A stretch of DNA of 64,000 nucleotides from Chloroflexota bacterium (lineage in GTDB: Bacteria > Chloroflexota > Dormibacteria > Dormibacterales > Dormibacteraceae). The stretch is from the NCBI GenBank assembly GCA_005880915.1, contig VBIW01000035.1, forward strand, positions 248,001 to 312,000, in the 5' to 3' direction. Made by a program: the position numbers and the translations under genes. The notes under the pieces are model-generated. The model was not told where the DNA came from. It saw only the letters and a program-made list of their open reading frames with translations, and ran no database searches. Positions 25,411 through 34,606 of this stretch are shown here, piece after piece; position 1 is the first letter of the stretch; every line of letters begins with the position of its first letter.

Positions 25411-28400
25411 TCAGCCGGCCGCGACCGACGTATCCAGCAGGACCGAGAAGGGATTCCCTGCGCCGGATTCGAACAGCAGGGGCACGTAGCCCGCGCCCAG
25501 AACCTCTGACCGCGGCAGGTGTGGCTGGGTGTTGTTGCCGGCCGCGTTGTTGGTGAGGTTGGTCTCCCCAGACGCGACGGAGTAGGGTGACATGAGCGTC
25601 GCGTACTTGACGTCGCTGCTCGCGCCGCCGGTCGAGTTCGCCCAGAACAAAAAGACCTTCGAGCGTCGATCGACGGCAAGCGCAGGGCTCGAGTTGGAGG
25701 CCGAGGCGCTGCCGACCGCGATCGGCGCATTCCAGTGGATGACGTTGTTGGCCGGCGTCACCGGGTCGACGGTTGCTGTGCCGTTGAGGTAACCGGGGCT
25801 GCGGGTGGCGGACGAACCGTCGCAAAACGCAACATGAACCAACAGCGATGCGGGATCGATCAAGGCCACCAGGTTCCCCGCATACGCGTAACCGCTGAGC
25901 GAAGCGCTGCCCACCGCGGCCGACAAGACCGCGACCTCGGGTCCCCAATTCGACAGGTTTGGTGCCAGTGCATCGGGCAAGAGCCGCGATATGACCTGGT
26001 TGTTGATGGCGTACAGTGCGACGGTCGCACCAAGTGCCGCGTCGTGAACGAGCACGATCACCGGTCGCGAGTTGGCTCCGGATGCCGAAAGCTGGAAATG
26101 CGTCGAGCCCCAACCGGAGGTGGCGTTCTTCGTCCCGGTCCAGTTCATGAAGACGGCGTGCGAGCCGTCCTGGTACGCGCACAGGAGTCTGGTCCCGGTC
26201 CAGGCGAGCTGCACGTAGAAAGCGTTGCCGGACGAACCCGGCACGCTCGTGCGGGCATCCCAGGACCACGTCTTCGTCGCCGCCGTGTACGTCCCGTGCT
26301 GAACCGCGGCGACCGCCGTCGTGTCGGCGATCCACACGTCGCTGGTCGACGACCCGTTGTTGACGATCAGCATGTCGGGCAACGCGTAGAAGGAGTTGAG
26401 CGCGGTGAGCGCCTGCACCGAGGTCACCGCCGGCGACGAGCCCCCAGGGTTTGTGACCTGGTACAGGTGCTCGCTTGTGCCATCCCAGCCCAGCACGGCC
26501 AGCGATCCGTCGCAAAGGGTTGCCACGCGGCGCTGGCTGGGCAGCGTCAGGGCCTGGTTGCTGGGAGTGGCGAAAACCGCGAGCCTCCCTCGCAACGCCA
26601 CATTGAAACGCGCCCCGACATTGCGCCAGCTGTTCGCGGCCATGAAGAAGCGAGCGGGGGCGTCGGCTGTGAAGCCGGTGCCTGGCACGACAAGTGAAAA
26701 ACGCGAGTGGACGTCGCTGAGGCCGCGGACTGGCGCCGCGATCCGGAAACGCACGGCGGTGTCGGCGGATGACCTCGTCGCGGTAAGGGTGGTGTTGTCG
26801 AACACGACCGCCCATGGGCTCGACGTTCCCCACGCGCTCGTGCCGGCTGACACATAGACGAGCGGCACATAACCCGACAGGGTGTCGCCCCGCGGCACGT
26901 GCGGCTGCATGTTGTTGCCGGAAGGCTTGTTGGTCAGGTTGGTCGGAGCCGGAGCCGACGTGAAAGGCGCGGTGAGGATGGTGTACATCACGTCGCTGCT
27001 GCCTGAGCCGGGTGATGTCGCCCAGAAGATGTACACCTTCGACGAGCCGTCGATCGCCACCGCCGGGCTGGACGCTGAGCGCAGAGGCGGCGACCCGATC
27101 GCCAGCGGTGAGCTCCAGCTGATGGAGCGGGTGCCGGCAGTGATCTTGCCCAGCATGTAACCCGGGCTGACAGGACCGTTCCCGCCGTCACAAAAGACGT
27201 AGTGGAGGGCTCCGGTCCGCGCGTCGATGGCGGCGTTGTGATTGTTGAAGTAGGGGTACGCGTAGTTGACCGCCACCTCCACGCCCGCAGTGACTACGTT
27301 CTGCTCCGCGCCCCAGTTGGCCAGCAGCGGCGACAGCGCGTCAGGCAGGACTCGCGAGATCACCTGCGTGCCGATGAAGTACATGCAGACAGTTGCGCCC
27401 ACCGAAGAGTCATGGACCAGGACCGGAGCAGGTCTCACATTCGCGTTGGAGCCGCCAGAGAGCTGAATCGAGCCCTGCGAGCTCCAACCGGTGGCTCCGG
27501 TGAGGTCGGTTGTCCAGTTGTAATAAAGGGCGTGGGGCGCCCCGTCGTTGTAGGCAACGATGAGCCGGGTACCTGTCCAAACAACGTTGACGTAGAAGGC
27601 ACTGCCAGTCGACCCGGGAACCACGTGAGTGGCATCCCACGTCCAACTGTTCGTGGCCGGTGCGTAGCGCCCGTGCGTGATGCTGGTGACGGTCGTCGTG
27701 TCCGCGATCCAGATATCTGAGGTGCCGTCAGGGTTGTTCACCACGTGCATATCGGGCAGCGAATAGAACGAGCCCATGTTGCTGAACTGCCGGACGCTTG
27801 TCATCGACGGGCTGCTCGAGGACGCGGCGGAGATCTGGTAGAGGTGTGTGTTCGAGCCGTCGAAGTCGAGCACGGCGACAGTTCCGTCAGCGAGCGACGC
27901 AACCCTGCGCTGAGTCCCGAGTGCCAGGGCCGCGCTGTTGGATGACGAGGTCACCATGAACGGAGCCCCGACCGCCGGAGGCGGAGGGGGAGGCGGCGGT
28001 GGGGGCGGAGGTGGAGGTGGGGGTGGGGGTGGAGGCCCGCCTGGCGTGCCGTTCGGGACGCTGGTGTCGAGGAGGATCTTCCACGGCGGCGCGGTGCCAT
28101 TGACCGTCGTTCCGATCCCGTAGATGAGCGGGACGAAGCCGGCACCGATGACCTGCTGCGGGATGTGCGAGCCCTGGTTGTTGTTGGACAGCGCGTTGGT
28201 CATGTTGGTGGTGGCGGACGCCTGCTGATAGGGCGACGCTATCGTCACGTACTTCACGTCGCCCGTCGTGCTGGTCGGCTCGGTGCACCAATAGGCGTAG
28301 ACGAGGCCCGCGCTGTCCACGCTGATCGCAGGCATCGATGCAGTGTGGTCCGTGTCGATCGTGACCGGCGCCGACCAGGTGATCACGTTGTTGATCGGGT

Positions 28401-29262
28401 TGGCGGCATCGACTGTGACGGTCCCGGTCAGGTAACCAGGGCTACGAGGGCCACCGGCGGTGCTGTCGCAGTAGAGGTAATGGACACGCTTGCTGGCCGG
28501 ATCGATGATTCCGCTCTGGGCGTCCTCGTCGTCGTACTGACCGCCGAGAGTGGTGTTGGCCTTCACCCCGAGGGACGTCTCGGGACCCCAGTTGGCGGCC
28601 GCCGGCGACGTGGCATCCGGAAGCACCCTCGAAAACACGCCGACAGGCTGCGTAGCGCCCTGCGGATAGATCGCGATCGTGGCGGCGAGCGAGCTGTCGT
28701 GGAGCAGTACCGGTTTGGCGGTTCGCGTCGAGGCGCCGACACTGCCCAGCTGGAACTGGGCGGGCTGCCAGCCCGACGTTCCCGTCCGGTCGGACGTCCA
28801 GTTGCACACGACCGCAAAGTTCCCCCCGGCGACATCCTGGTGGAGCTCGATCAGGAACGACCCTGTCCACGTGATCTGCGACCAGAAAGACGAAGTGGTC
28901 GACGCGGCAACAGCCGTCCGCGCCGACCACGTCCATACCGCACCGCTCGCCGTGTACGTGGCATGAACGACCGCGAGGTTGTTTTGCGTGTCGGTGAACC
29001 ACAGTTCGCTGCTCGTCGAGGCGGTGTTCAGCACGTACATGTCGGGGATGGCCGCCGGATGGGACTGTCCGGGATACCCGGTGATCGCCTGGACCACGGG
29101 CGTGGCGCTCTTCGGGTTGATGACCTGGATCAGCTTCCAGGCCGACCCGTCGTGAAACAGGACCACCAACGAGCCGTCGCATAGAAAAGCAACCCGGCGC
29201 TGGGCGCCTCCGCCGAGGAAAGAGTTCGACGACTGCGTCGTGGTCGCGATCTGCACCGCCAT
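25411..29262 (-). CDS. Giant three-module propeller-like protein with polyproline linker
   Basis: A 1283-residue protein made of three related modules of about 350-400 residues. Each repeats the same order: QRRVA(S/T)L.DG(S/T).AVL.DG, then (Y/S)ALPDM.(I/V)NN...SDVWIADTT, a Trp-rich strand, VLVHD(A/S).(L/V)GAT, RLLPDALAP..NWG(P/A)E and SPGYL.GT.TVD. The repeats read as blades of a sialidase-like beta-propeller. Modules 1 and 2 are joined by about 20 consecutive prolines; modules 2 and 3 by a linker of about 75 residues rich in Arg and Phe. No signal peptide or membrane helix is visible, so how it would leave the cell is unclear. Its ATG is 2 bases behind the preceding gene's stop. I do not recognise the family; a surface adhesin or tail-fibre-like role is a guess. 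Confidence 0.8.
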   Translation of the reverse strand: MAVQIATTTQSSNSFLGGGAQRRVAFLCDGSLVVLFHDGSAWKLIQVINPKSATPVVQAITGYPGQSHPAAIPDMYVLNTASTSSELWFTDTQNNLAVVHATYTASGAVWTWSARTAVAASTTSSFWSQITWTGSFLIELHQDVAGGNFAVVCNWTSDRTGTSGWQPAQFQLGSVGASTRTAKPVLLHDSSLAATIAIYPQGATQPVGVFSRVLPDATSPAAANWGPETSLGVKANTTLGGQYDDEDAQSGIIDPASKRVHYLYCDSTAGGPRSPGYLTGTVTVDAANPINNVITWSAPVTIDTDHTASMPAISVDSAGLVYAYWCTEPTSTTGDVKYVTIASPYQQASATTNMTNALSNNNQGSHIPQQVIGAGFVPLIYGIGTTVNGTAPPWKILLDTSVPNGTPGGPPPPPPPPPPPPPPPPPPPPAVGAPFMVTSSSNSAALALGTQRRVASLADGTVAVLDFDGSNTHLYQISAASSSSPSMTSVRQFSNMGSFYSLPDMHVVNNPDGTSDIWIADTTTVTSITHGRYAPATNSWTWDATHVVPGSTGSAFYVNVVWTGTRLIVAYNDGAPHALYYNWTTDLTGATGWSSQGSIQLSGGSNANVRPAPVLVHDSSVGATVCMYFIGTQVISRVLPDALSPLLANWGAEQNVVTAGVEVAVNYAYPYFNNHNAAIDARTGALHYVFCDGGNGPVSPGYMLGKITAGTRSISWSSPLAIGSPPLRSASSPAVAIDGSSKVYIFWATSPGSGSSDVMYTILTAPFTSAPAPTNLTNKPSGNNMQPHVPRGDTLSGYVPLVYVSAGTSAWGTSSPWAVVFDNTTLTATRSSADTAVRFRIAAPVRGLSDVHSRFSLVVPGTGFTADAPARFFMAANSWRNVGARFNVALRGRLAVFATPSNQALTLPSQRRVATLCDGSLAVLGWDGTSEHLYQVTNPGGSSPAVTSVQALTALNSFYALPDMLIVNNGSSTSDVWIADTTAVAAVQHGTYTAATKTWSWDARTSVPGSSGNAFYVQLAWTGTRLLCAYQDGSHAVFMNWTGTKNATSGWGSTHFQLSASGANSRPVIVLVHDAALGATVALYAINNQVISRLLPDALAPNLSNWGPEVAVLSAAVGSASLSGYAYAGNLVALIDPASLLVHVAFCDGSSATRSPGYLNGTATVDPVTPANNVIHWNAPIAVGSASASNSSPALAVDRRSKVFLFWANSTGGASSDVKYATLMSPYSVASGETNLTNNAAGNNTQPHLPRSEVLGAGYVPLLFESGAGNPFSVLLDTSVAAG
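27976..28035 (+). repeat. G-rich tract encoding the polyproline linker
   Basis: About 60 bases of almost pure G runs on the plus strand encode about 20 prolines on the minus strand. The proline codons are mixed (CCT, CCA, CCC, CCG), so it is not a simple triplet expansion. The G runs could form a quadruplex, and long proline runs need EF-P for efficient translation. Confidence 0.75.
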
Positions 29263-29264
29263 CG

Positions 29265-29726
29265 TCAGATCCGCACCCCGAGATGCTCGAGCGCAAGCGG
29301 TCCGACGGACCGGTAGCGAATTGCGAACACGTTGTCCTCGAATTCCACCACCCGCTGTTCGGCTGTTTCCCAGGCTCGGCAAACGCATGCGCCGGACGCG
29401 TCGACGACCGCACCGATCACATGCGCTGAACACCAGTGCAGCTGCTTTCCGTCGACCGCGGCGGCGCCTCCCGCCTTGAACTGAAATAGACGGTGGTCCT
29501 CGCGGCTCGCCAGCTCGGCCACGGCCCCGTTCGGACAGACCAGGCGGACCCCGATGAGGCCGTCGCGCTCCAACTCATCCCAGTGGCCGGCTTCGACGAG
29601 GTGGGGCAGAAGCCCACCGCCTGAGGCCACATCCCACTCGGTGACCACGCGTCCCCGGGAGTAACGCGCCTCCCACCACGAGCGTCCGCTGGCGCGGACA
29701 AGCCCGGCCAGGTCCAGAGAGAGCAT
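29265..29726 (-). CDS. Hypothetical protein (153 residues)
   Basis: A 153-residue protein, MLSLDLAGLVRASGRSWWEA onward, with short strands, several Trp and a moderately acidic middle. It has no signal peptide or membrane helix. The ATG overlaps the previous stop as TGATG, and its own stop is 2 bases before the propeller gene. It is therefore part of a tight four-gene unit. I do not recognise the family; a small all-beta accessory or chaperone to one of its neighbours is possible. Confidence 0.7.
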   Translation of the reverse strand: MLSLDLAGLVRASGRSWWEARYSRGRVVTEWDVASGGGLLPHLVEAGHWDELERDGLIGVRLVCPNGAVAELASREDHRLFQFKAGGAAAVDGKQLHWCSAHVIGAVVDASGACVCRAWETAEQRVVEFEDNVFAIRYRSVGPLALEHLGVRI

Positions 29727-30424
29727 CAGGCCCAGGTGTATTTCAGCGTGACGACAGGGGTGTAGGTCATCGGGTTCAGGTTGGGTCCGGCAAAGAGGGC
29801 GAGCATGCCGTACCACTGATTCGAGGTCCTGGCCGGCGGTGTCGCGGTGCACGCGATGAAGTCGTTGTCGCCCTGGAGCGCCTGGTAGGTGGTCAGCCAC
29901 GCATTGGATGCGGTGGTCGCCGCACCATTGGCCCCGTCCGTGATCGCAGGCGCCGCCGGCGGCGCGGCCGCAGGCACCTGGGATGTCCCGTTGCCGAACC
30001 AGTTGGCCTTCAGGTAGCTCCTCGGCGTCGCCCCTGTGTCGCCTGCCGCGCCACCGAGCAGCTGGCCGTCACCGCGGGTTACCGCGGCGTGGGCGGTCGA
30101 GTAGTAGCTGGTCACGACAGGTGGCGAGGCGAAGGTCCCGCTTGCGTCCCAGTTCCACCTGCAAAGCAGGTAGCTGCCGTTGGAGAAGGCTGCCGGGCTT
30201 GCTCCGCCTGGAACGCCGAAGCCGGTGGCGTCGGACGTGAAGCAGTACGTGAACGCGACGACTGTCGGCGCGGACGGCTGAATCATGCTGGGCCACGCCG
30301 CGGAGCCGGTCGCCGTCTGGTTTCCCTGGTCCGACCATCTGATCTCCGCAGAGACACCCATCCATGCCGGCGACGCCAGCGTGCCGGTGTTGAGCTCGAA
30401 GCTCAGGTTGGTGAAATTAGCCAT
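29726..30424 (-). CDS. Hypothetical Ala/Thr-rich protein, possible structural protein
   Basis: A 232-residue protein beginning MANFTNLSFELNTGTLASPA, rich in Ala, Thr, Trp, Asn and Gly, with no cysteine clusters, no signal peptide and no membrane helix. The composition and start are reminiscent of phage or pseudo-phage structural proteins. That is a weak impression, and no phage gene is nearby. It overlaps the substrate-binding-protein gene by 8 bases and the next gene by 1 base, with GGAGG 10 bases upstream of the ATG. Function unknown. Confidence 0.7.
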   Translation of the reverse strand: MANFTNLSFELNTGTLASPAWMGVSAEIRWSDQGNQTATGSAAWPSMIQPSAPTVVAFTYCFTSDATGFGVPGGASPAAFSNGSYLLCRWNWDASGTFASPPVVTSYYSTAHAAVTRGDGQLLGGAAGDTGATPRSYLKANWFGNGTSQVPAAAPPAAPAITDGANGAATTASNAWLTTYQALQGDNDFIACTATPPARTSNQWYGMLALFAGPNLNPMTYTPVVTLKYTWA

Positions 30425-31556
30425 CGACGATTCCTCCTGTCAGGCCTGTGGTGTGGCGGAAGTCGCGGTCGAGCGCAAAGGTGGCCGCGTCGAGATGCAC
30501 CAGCGTGGTGTCTATCGAGTTGGCCGTCGCGATGAGCTGATTTGAATAGACCGGTTTGGAGGCGGGCTTGGCGAGGCCGGACTGCTCGGCAGCGCTCATG
30601 TAGCGCTGCCAGCGTGGCCTTTCGTGGAGCCCCCATGCCATGCCGCGACGGCGGCCGGACGAATAGACGGACGATGCGACTGCAAGCGAGTCCACGGCCG
30701 CTTGCGGCGAGAGCGTTTCGGCGAGCCCGGGCGCGGACCGATACGTGATCTGGGCTGCGCCACGAGGATTCTCGGCCGCGAACTCGAGTGCCAGGACGAG
30801 CGCCTGCAGGAAGCGATTCAGGCCGTCGATCTCGAGAGCGGTTCTGTGCTCGAGGCCGACGACGGCGTACGAGTGCGCCGGCAGCTGCGACCACCGATCG
30901 CCGACAAAGTGAGTCAGGTGGCGGCCGGCGTCGGTGTGGGCAAGACCGCGCCACGAAAGCGCCGCATCGGTCACACCGTCCGCCGCGAACTCCAACCAAC
31001 GATCCCGGGCGACGACGAGCGTGACCACGCGCGGGTTGACACCTGCCTCAACCAGGAGCGGATCGACAATCGCCTTCCAGCTCTCGTCGCCGATCGCTAT
31101 GGAGGCGCCTTCGAGGTCGCGGGGTCGCCTCACACGCCCTCCCCTGTGCAGGGCGAAGCCGAAAACACTTCCGGCGCAAAGCTGGAAGATCGAAGTCGGG
31201 TTCAGCCCGCGGTCGGCCATCGACAGCAGCTCGGCAGGCGACACAAATGTCACGGCGGAGTCGGCGCCGGCGCCACCGGGAGAGGGCTCGCGCTGAGCGA
31301 CGATGCTCAGGTCGACACCCAGCTGTTTCAAATACCCGCGTTCGAAGGCGACCCAGATCGGGTAGTCGTCCACGCTGGCGAGCGTTCCCCGCGACGGCAT
31401 CCATGTGAGCGCGACCCGGTCACGTTTCGGGGCGACGAGGAACATGTTCGCGGCGCCGAGACCCGCGGTCGTGGCGAGGCTCCAGCCCAGGAAGCTTCGC
31501 CGGGTCAGAGTACGGGCCAAAGGTGACCAGTCGGCGCTCTTCGAGACAGCCGTCAA
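30417..31556 (-). CDS. Tat-exported NMT1/SsuA-type substrate-binding protein
   Basis: A 379-residue protein with a twin-arginine signal, LTRRSFLGWSLATTAGLGAA (residues about 17-36). The mature part has the periplasmic-binding fold of NMT1/THI5 and SsuA proteins: VDDYPIWVAFERGYLKQLGV, VTFVSPAELLSMADRGL and IAIGDESWKAIVDPLLVEAG. Relatives bind thiamine precursors, alkanesulfonates or nitrate. No ABC permease or ATPase gene is adjacent; instead three unfamiliar genes follow in overlap. It could be an orphan receptor, or its fold may have been reused in a surface assembly. Confidence 0.82.
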   Translation of the reverse strand: MTAVSKSADWSPLARTLTRRSFLGWSLATTAGLGAANMFLVAPKRDRVALTWMPSRGTLASVDDYPIWVAFERGYLKQLGVDLSIVAQREPSPGGAGADSAVTFVSPAELLSMADRGLNPTSIFQLCAGSVFGFALHRGGRVRRPRDLEGASIAIGDESWKAIVDPLLVEAGVNPRVVTLVVARDRWLEFAADGVTDAALSWRGLAHTDAGRHLTHFVGDRWSQLPAHSYAVVGLEHRTALEIDGLNRFLQALVLALEFAAENPRGAAQITYRSAPGLAETLSPQAAVDSLAVASSVYSSGRRRGMAWGLHERPRWQRYMSAAEQSGLAKPASKPVYSNQLIATANSIDTTLVHLDAATFALDRDFRHTTGLTGGIVDG

Positions 31557-31644
31557 CAGGCGCTTCCCTCGCGCATCACGCCATCGACCCTAAAGGACGC
31601 CGGGCGCTGCAACCATAGGCACCTTGTCCTGCACCGTCCGGGGC

Positions 31645-31699
31645 GTCCCGGGTTGGGTCAGGGACGTTTCGTAGTGGGCGCGGGACCCGAACGTGTCCC
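31645..31699. promoter_or_regulatory. Two GGGAC/GTCCC inverted repeats upstream of a GT operon
   Basis: GTCCC (31645-31649) with GGGAC (31661-31665), and GGGAC (31682-31686) with GTCCC (31695-31699), form two dyads 46 bases or more before the GTG at 31745. They lie in a 188-base gap between divergent transcription units and resemble the boxes before 22755, 51462 and 58084. Confidence 0.5.
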
Positions 31700-31744
31700 A
31701 AAACGCCTCTCGCGGAAATCGGCCGGCCGGCGCACAGTCTGATC

Positions 31745-32857
31745 GTGAGCACCGCCCTGCACGCACGCGCGTCCGGGCCGGACGCCGGCCTGGCGAGCCG
31801 TTCCAGACTGCTCCTGGTGCCCTGGATGGTCGCCGGCGTGCAGTCGCAGTTCGAGCAGATGCGGAGCTCGCCGGGCATGGAGCAGGCCCGCGTCATCCCT
31901 GTGCGCCCGTTTCGCGAGGGAGGGCTGATCGAGAGGCTGCCCCTGCCACCTCCGCTGCGTGGCACGATCCGATCGACCGTCGCAGCTGCAGCCTCGATAC
32001 CCCAGCGCGGGATCCGAGCCGTGTGGACGCAGGTGGCGCTGCCCATGCTGCCGTTCGCCATGACGCGGTCGGTTCCGATCCACTACGCGATCGACTGCAC
32101 GCCGGCGCTACTTCATGGATTTGGTAATCAGTACGCCGGGGTGGACGACCCTGCCAGCCCTGCGGGGCGCCTGGTCGGCGCCTGCCTGCGCCTCTACTTC
32201 AGCCGGTGCGCCGGCCTGCTGCCGTGGTCCGCGTGGGCGGCCCGCTCGATGATCAGGGACTACGCCGCCGCGGCCGACCGGGTCCATGTCGTGCCGCCGG
32301 GAATCGACCTCGAGCGCTGGTTTCCGGTCGCGCACGAGCCGCCGGCCCGTCCCCGGCTTCTCTTTGTCGGCGGCGACTTCCAGCGCAAGGGCGGCCCGTT
32401 GCTGCTCGATGCGTACCGGCGGCATCTTCGCGACGAATGCGACCTCCACCTCGTGACGAGGGCGAGGCTCGCTCCTGAGCCTGGGGTGTTCGTCTACAAC
32501 GGTCTTGAGGTCGGCGACGCCGGCTTGCGCGAGCTGTACCAGTCGAGCGACCTGCTCGTGCTGCCGACCACAGCCGACTGTTTCTCAATGGCGGCGCTCG
32601 AGGCCATGGCCTGCGGCTTGCCAGTCGTGATCTCGGGAGTCGGCGGGATCTCCGAGATCGTCACGGACGGAGAGACAGGAATGTTGATTACACCCGGTCG
32701 TGGCGATTCGCTGCTGCGAGCCCTCCGCCTGATGTTGGCAGCACCTGGGCTGCGTCAGCGTTTCGGTCTCGCCGGCCGGCGTCGCGTGGAGCAGCATTTC
32801 GACGCCCGGGTTCAGTCCGCTGCGACGCTTGCCATCATGGCCGGATCCGGCGCCTGA
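31745..32857 (+). CDS. Glycosyltransferase family 4/1 (GT-B)
   Basis: A 370-residue GT-B enzyme with a GTG start. The C-terminal nucleotide-sugar domain is clear: VVPPGIDLERWFPV, RLLFVGGDFQRKGGPLLLDA, LVLPTTADCFSMAALEAMAC and PVVISGVGGISEIVTDGETG, with the family Glu-x7-Glu pattern. The N-terminal acceptor domain is less typical. It overlaps the next gene by one base (TGATG). It resembles the GT encoded at 53366-54475, sharing the FVGGDFQRKGGP string, so the two may be paralogues. Likely role: adding a sugar to the EPS repeat unit. Confidence 0.9.
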   Translation: MSTALHARASGPDAGLASRSRLLLVPWMVAGVQSQFEQMRSSPGMEQARVIPVRPFREGGLIERLPLPPPLRGTIRSTVAAAASIPQRGIRAVWTQVALPMLPFAMTRSVPIHYAIDCTPALLHGFGNQYAGVDDPASPAGRLVGACLRLYFSRCAGLLPWSAWAARSMIRDYAAAADRVHVVPPGIDLERWFPVAHEPPARPRLLFVGGDFQRKGGPLLLDAYRRHLRDECDLHLVTRARLAPEPGVFVYNGLEVGDAGLRELYQSSDLLVLPTTADCFSMAALEAMACGLPVVISGVGGISEIVTDGETGMLITPGRGDSLLRALRLMLAAPGLRQRFGLAGRRRVEQHFDARVQSAATLAIMAGSGA

Positions 32858-33777
32858 TGGAGCGGCGCATCGTTCCGGTCAGCGTGGTGATCTGTACCCG
32901 TGACCGGCCCGCCGACCTGAATCGGTGCCTGGAGAGCCTGGCCCTCCTCGATCCGCAGCCGCTCGAGGTGATCGTCGTCGACCAGGGCTCGCCGCCCGCG
33001 GTTCTGTCCTCCGCGACACTGCGCGTGCTGCACCGTCCCATCGCCGAGCGTGGCCTTTCGCGTGCGCGCAACCATGGCCTCGGCGTTGCCCGCGGCGATG
33101 TGATTGCCTTCCTCGACGACGACTGCGTGGTTGGAGCTACATGGGCAGGCGACGTGGCTGCGATCTTCGAGAGGGACCCAGATGCTGGCATCGTCTTCGG
33201 GACCGTCATCGGCGTGAGCGCGGATCCTGATGACTACGTGCCGGCTTACGCGATCTCGCGCGAGCGGAGGCTGGTTGGAAGGACCGCCGCGGCTCGAGCA
33301 CACGGCATCGGCGCTGCGATGTACTTGCGCGCGGCGACAGCCGCGGTTGTCGGCACGTTCGACACACGCCTGGGTGCCGGCGGCGAGTTCCGGAGCAGCG
33401 AAGACTGGGACTACTCCTTTCGCGCCCTGTGCAGCGGAACATCGATTGTCGAGACACCCACCGTGGTTGTGCGCCACCTCGGCGCAAAGCGTTACTCCGA
33501 CGGCACCGCCGCGAGACTGTTGCGGTGGAACGCGTTCTCGCATGGGGCGGTGCACGCCAAGCTGCTCCGCTGCGGGGACTGGATCGCGATCGTCCTCATG
33601 AGCAACGAATTGCTGAGCCTCACAGCAGCCGTCAGGCCGTGGAACGCGCTCTGGCGCCGTCCGACGAATGCTGCTCGCCTTTATATGTATGTGCGAGGTC
33701 TGGGAGCTGGCTTAAGGGCTCCAGTGAGCAAATCTGAAATGTTGTTCCGAGAGGTCGTGAGTGTGGCGCGGGCCTGA
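32857..33777 (+). CDS. Glycosyltransferase family 2
   Basis: A 306-residue GT-A enzyme: PVSVVICTRDRPADLNRCLE, VIVVDQGSPPAVL, GLSRARNHGLGVARGDVIAF followed by LDDDC (metal-binding DxD) and SSEDWDYSFRALCSG (the ED catalytic-base region). It is coupled to the GT-B gene by TGATG. The C-terminal part has a basic amphipathic stretch that could touch the membrane. It adds a sugar to a lipid-linked intermediate; donor and acceptor are unknown. Confidence 0.92.
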   Translation: MERRIVPVSVVICTRDRPADLNRCLESLALLDPQPLEVIVVDQGSPPAVLSSATLRVLHRPIAERGLSRARNHGLGVARGDVIAFLDDDCVVGATWAGDVAAIFERDPDAGIVFGTVIGVSADPDDYVPAYAISRERRLVGRTAAARAHGIGAAMYLRAATAAVVGTFDTRLGAGGEFRSSEDWDYSFRALCSGTSIVETPTVVVRHLGAKRYSDGTAARLLRWNAFSHGAVHAKLLRCGDWIAIVLMSNELLSLTAAVRPWNALWRRPTNAARLYMYVRGLGAGLRAPVSKSEMLFREVVSVARA

Positions 33778-33844
33778 CTCAGATTCCGGGCGCTTGTCCC
33801 TGTGGAGACGCGAGCGCCCATTGCGAGCGTAGCCGTTAATCAGG

Positions 33845-34606
33845 ATGCTCAACGGAATGGCCGGCCAGCCAGGCGCCCTCGTATCGGCCGTAGCAGAGCA
33901 AAAGACCACTCCGGTGGCCAGCCCTCTCGCGTACAGGACGTCACACCTGCTCATGGCCTCGGCTCTTCGCGCGATGTTTCGTTTCGAGGTGAGCGGTCGC
34001 TCCAACGTTCCGCGGGGAAGTTCGTACATCGTCGTCGCCAACCACCTCAACTGGCTCGATGCGTTCGCGCTCTTGCTCGCGCTGCCCAAAGAGCCGCAGC
34101 TGCAGCTCGTTGGCTGGGACACGATCTTCGATTCGCCGCGGCTGGCGCGCCTGATCAGAACGACCCGGGTCGGCTTCATCCCGATCCACCGCGACCGGAT
34201 CAAGCGCTCGCTGCGCCGCCCCGAGACAGGGCGGACGCTTCAGCAGAGTCTGAACAGCGGATTCCCGGTTGTCTTGTTTCCAGAGGGACAGGTGGGGTGC
34301 GACGAGGGCGTGGTCATGCCGTTCCGGCCTGGCTTTGCGCGCCTGGCCCGGGTCACCGGCATGCCCATCCTTCCGGTTGCGCTCTCCGGAACTCGCAACC
34401 TGTGGCTGCGCAAGAAGATTCTGGTCGCCATAGGCTCGCCGATCGACCCGCGCGGGATGGAGCTCAGAACGCTGGTCGAGCGCACTCACAAGGCCATGGT
34501 CGGCGTAATGCCTGAGCATCGAGCTTTCCGTGGCCTCAAGCTCTTCGAGCGTAGGCTCACGCGCCTCATCCCGTCGCTGACGAACTGGACAGCGGCCGAC
34601 CTCTAG
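33845..34606 (+). CDS. PlsC-like 1-acyl-glycerol-phosphate acyltransferase
   Basis: A 253-residue acyltransferase. The catalytic HX4D box is VVANHLNWLDA, the substrate-binding FPEG box is VVLFPEGQVGCDEG, and GFIPIHRD and LPVALSGTRNLW are the other blocks. Relatives make phosphatidic acid, but members in glycan loci can also acylate sugars or lipid carriers. It is convergent with the end of the 13-gene operon (stop at 34603), overlapping it by 4 bases. It follows the GT2 gene after 67 bases, so it may be in the same transcript. Confidence 0.88.
   Translation: MLNGMAGQPGALVSAVAEQKTTPVASPLAYRTSHLLMASALRAMFRFEVSGRSNVPRGSSYIVVANHLNWLDAFALLLALPKEPQLQLVGWDTIFDSPRLARLIRTTRVGFIPIHRDRIKRSLRRPETGRTLQQSLNSGFPVVLFPEGQVGCDEGVVMPFRPGFARLARVTGMPILPVALSGTRNLWLRKKILVAIGSPIDPRGMELRTLVERTHKAMVGVMPEHRAFRGLKLFERRLTRLIPSLTNWTAADL

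Noticed and set aside
28165-29184. Open frame on the plus strand opposite the propeller-like protein, plus a shifted minus-strand frame at 25331-26833
   Set aside because: Both are low-complexity, Arg/Gly/Val-rich products, and the propeller frame shows clear repeated protein motifs in the same DNA.
29726-30424. Remnant prophage or tail-like particle locus
   Set aside because: The composition of this protein and the propeller neighbour suggested it, but there is no capsid, portal, terminase, tape-measure, lysis or integrase gene anywhere around.
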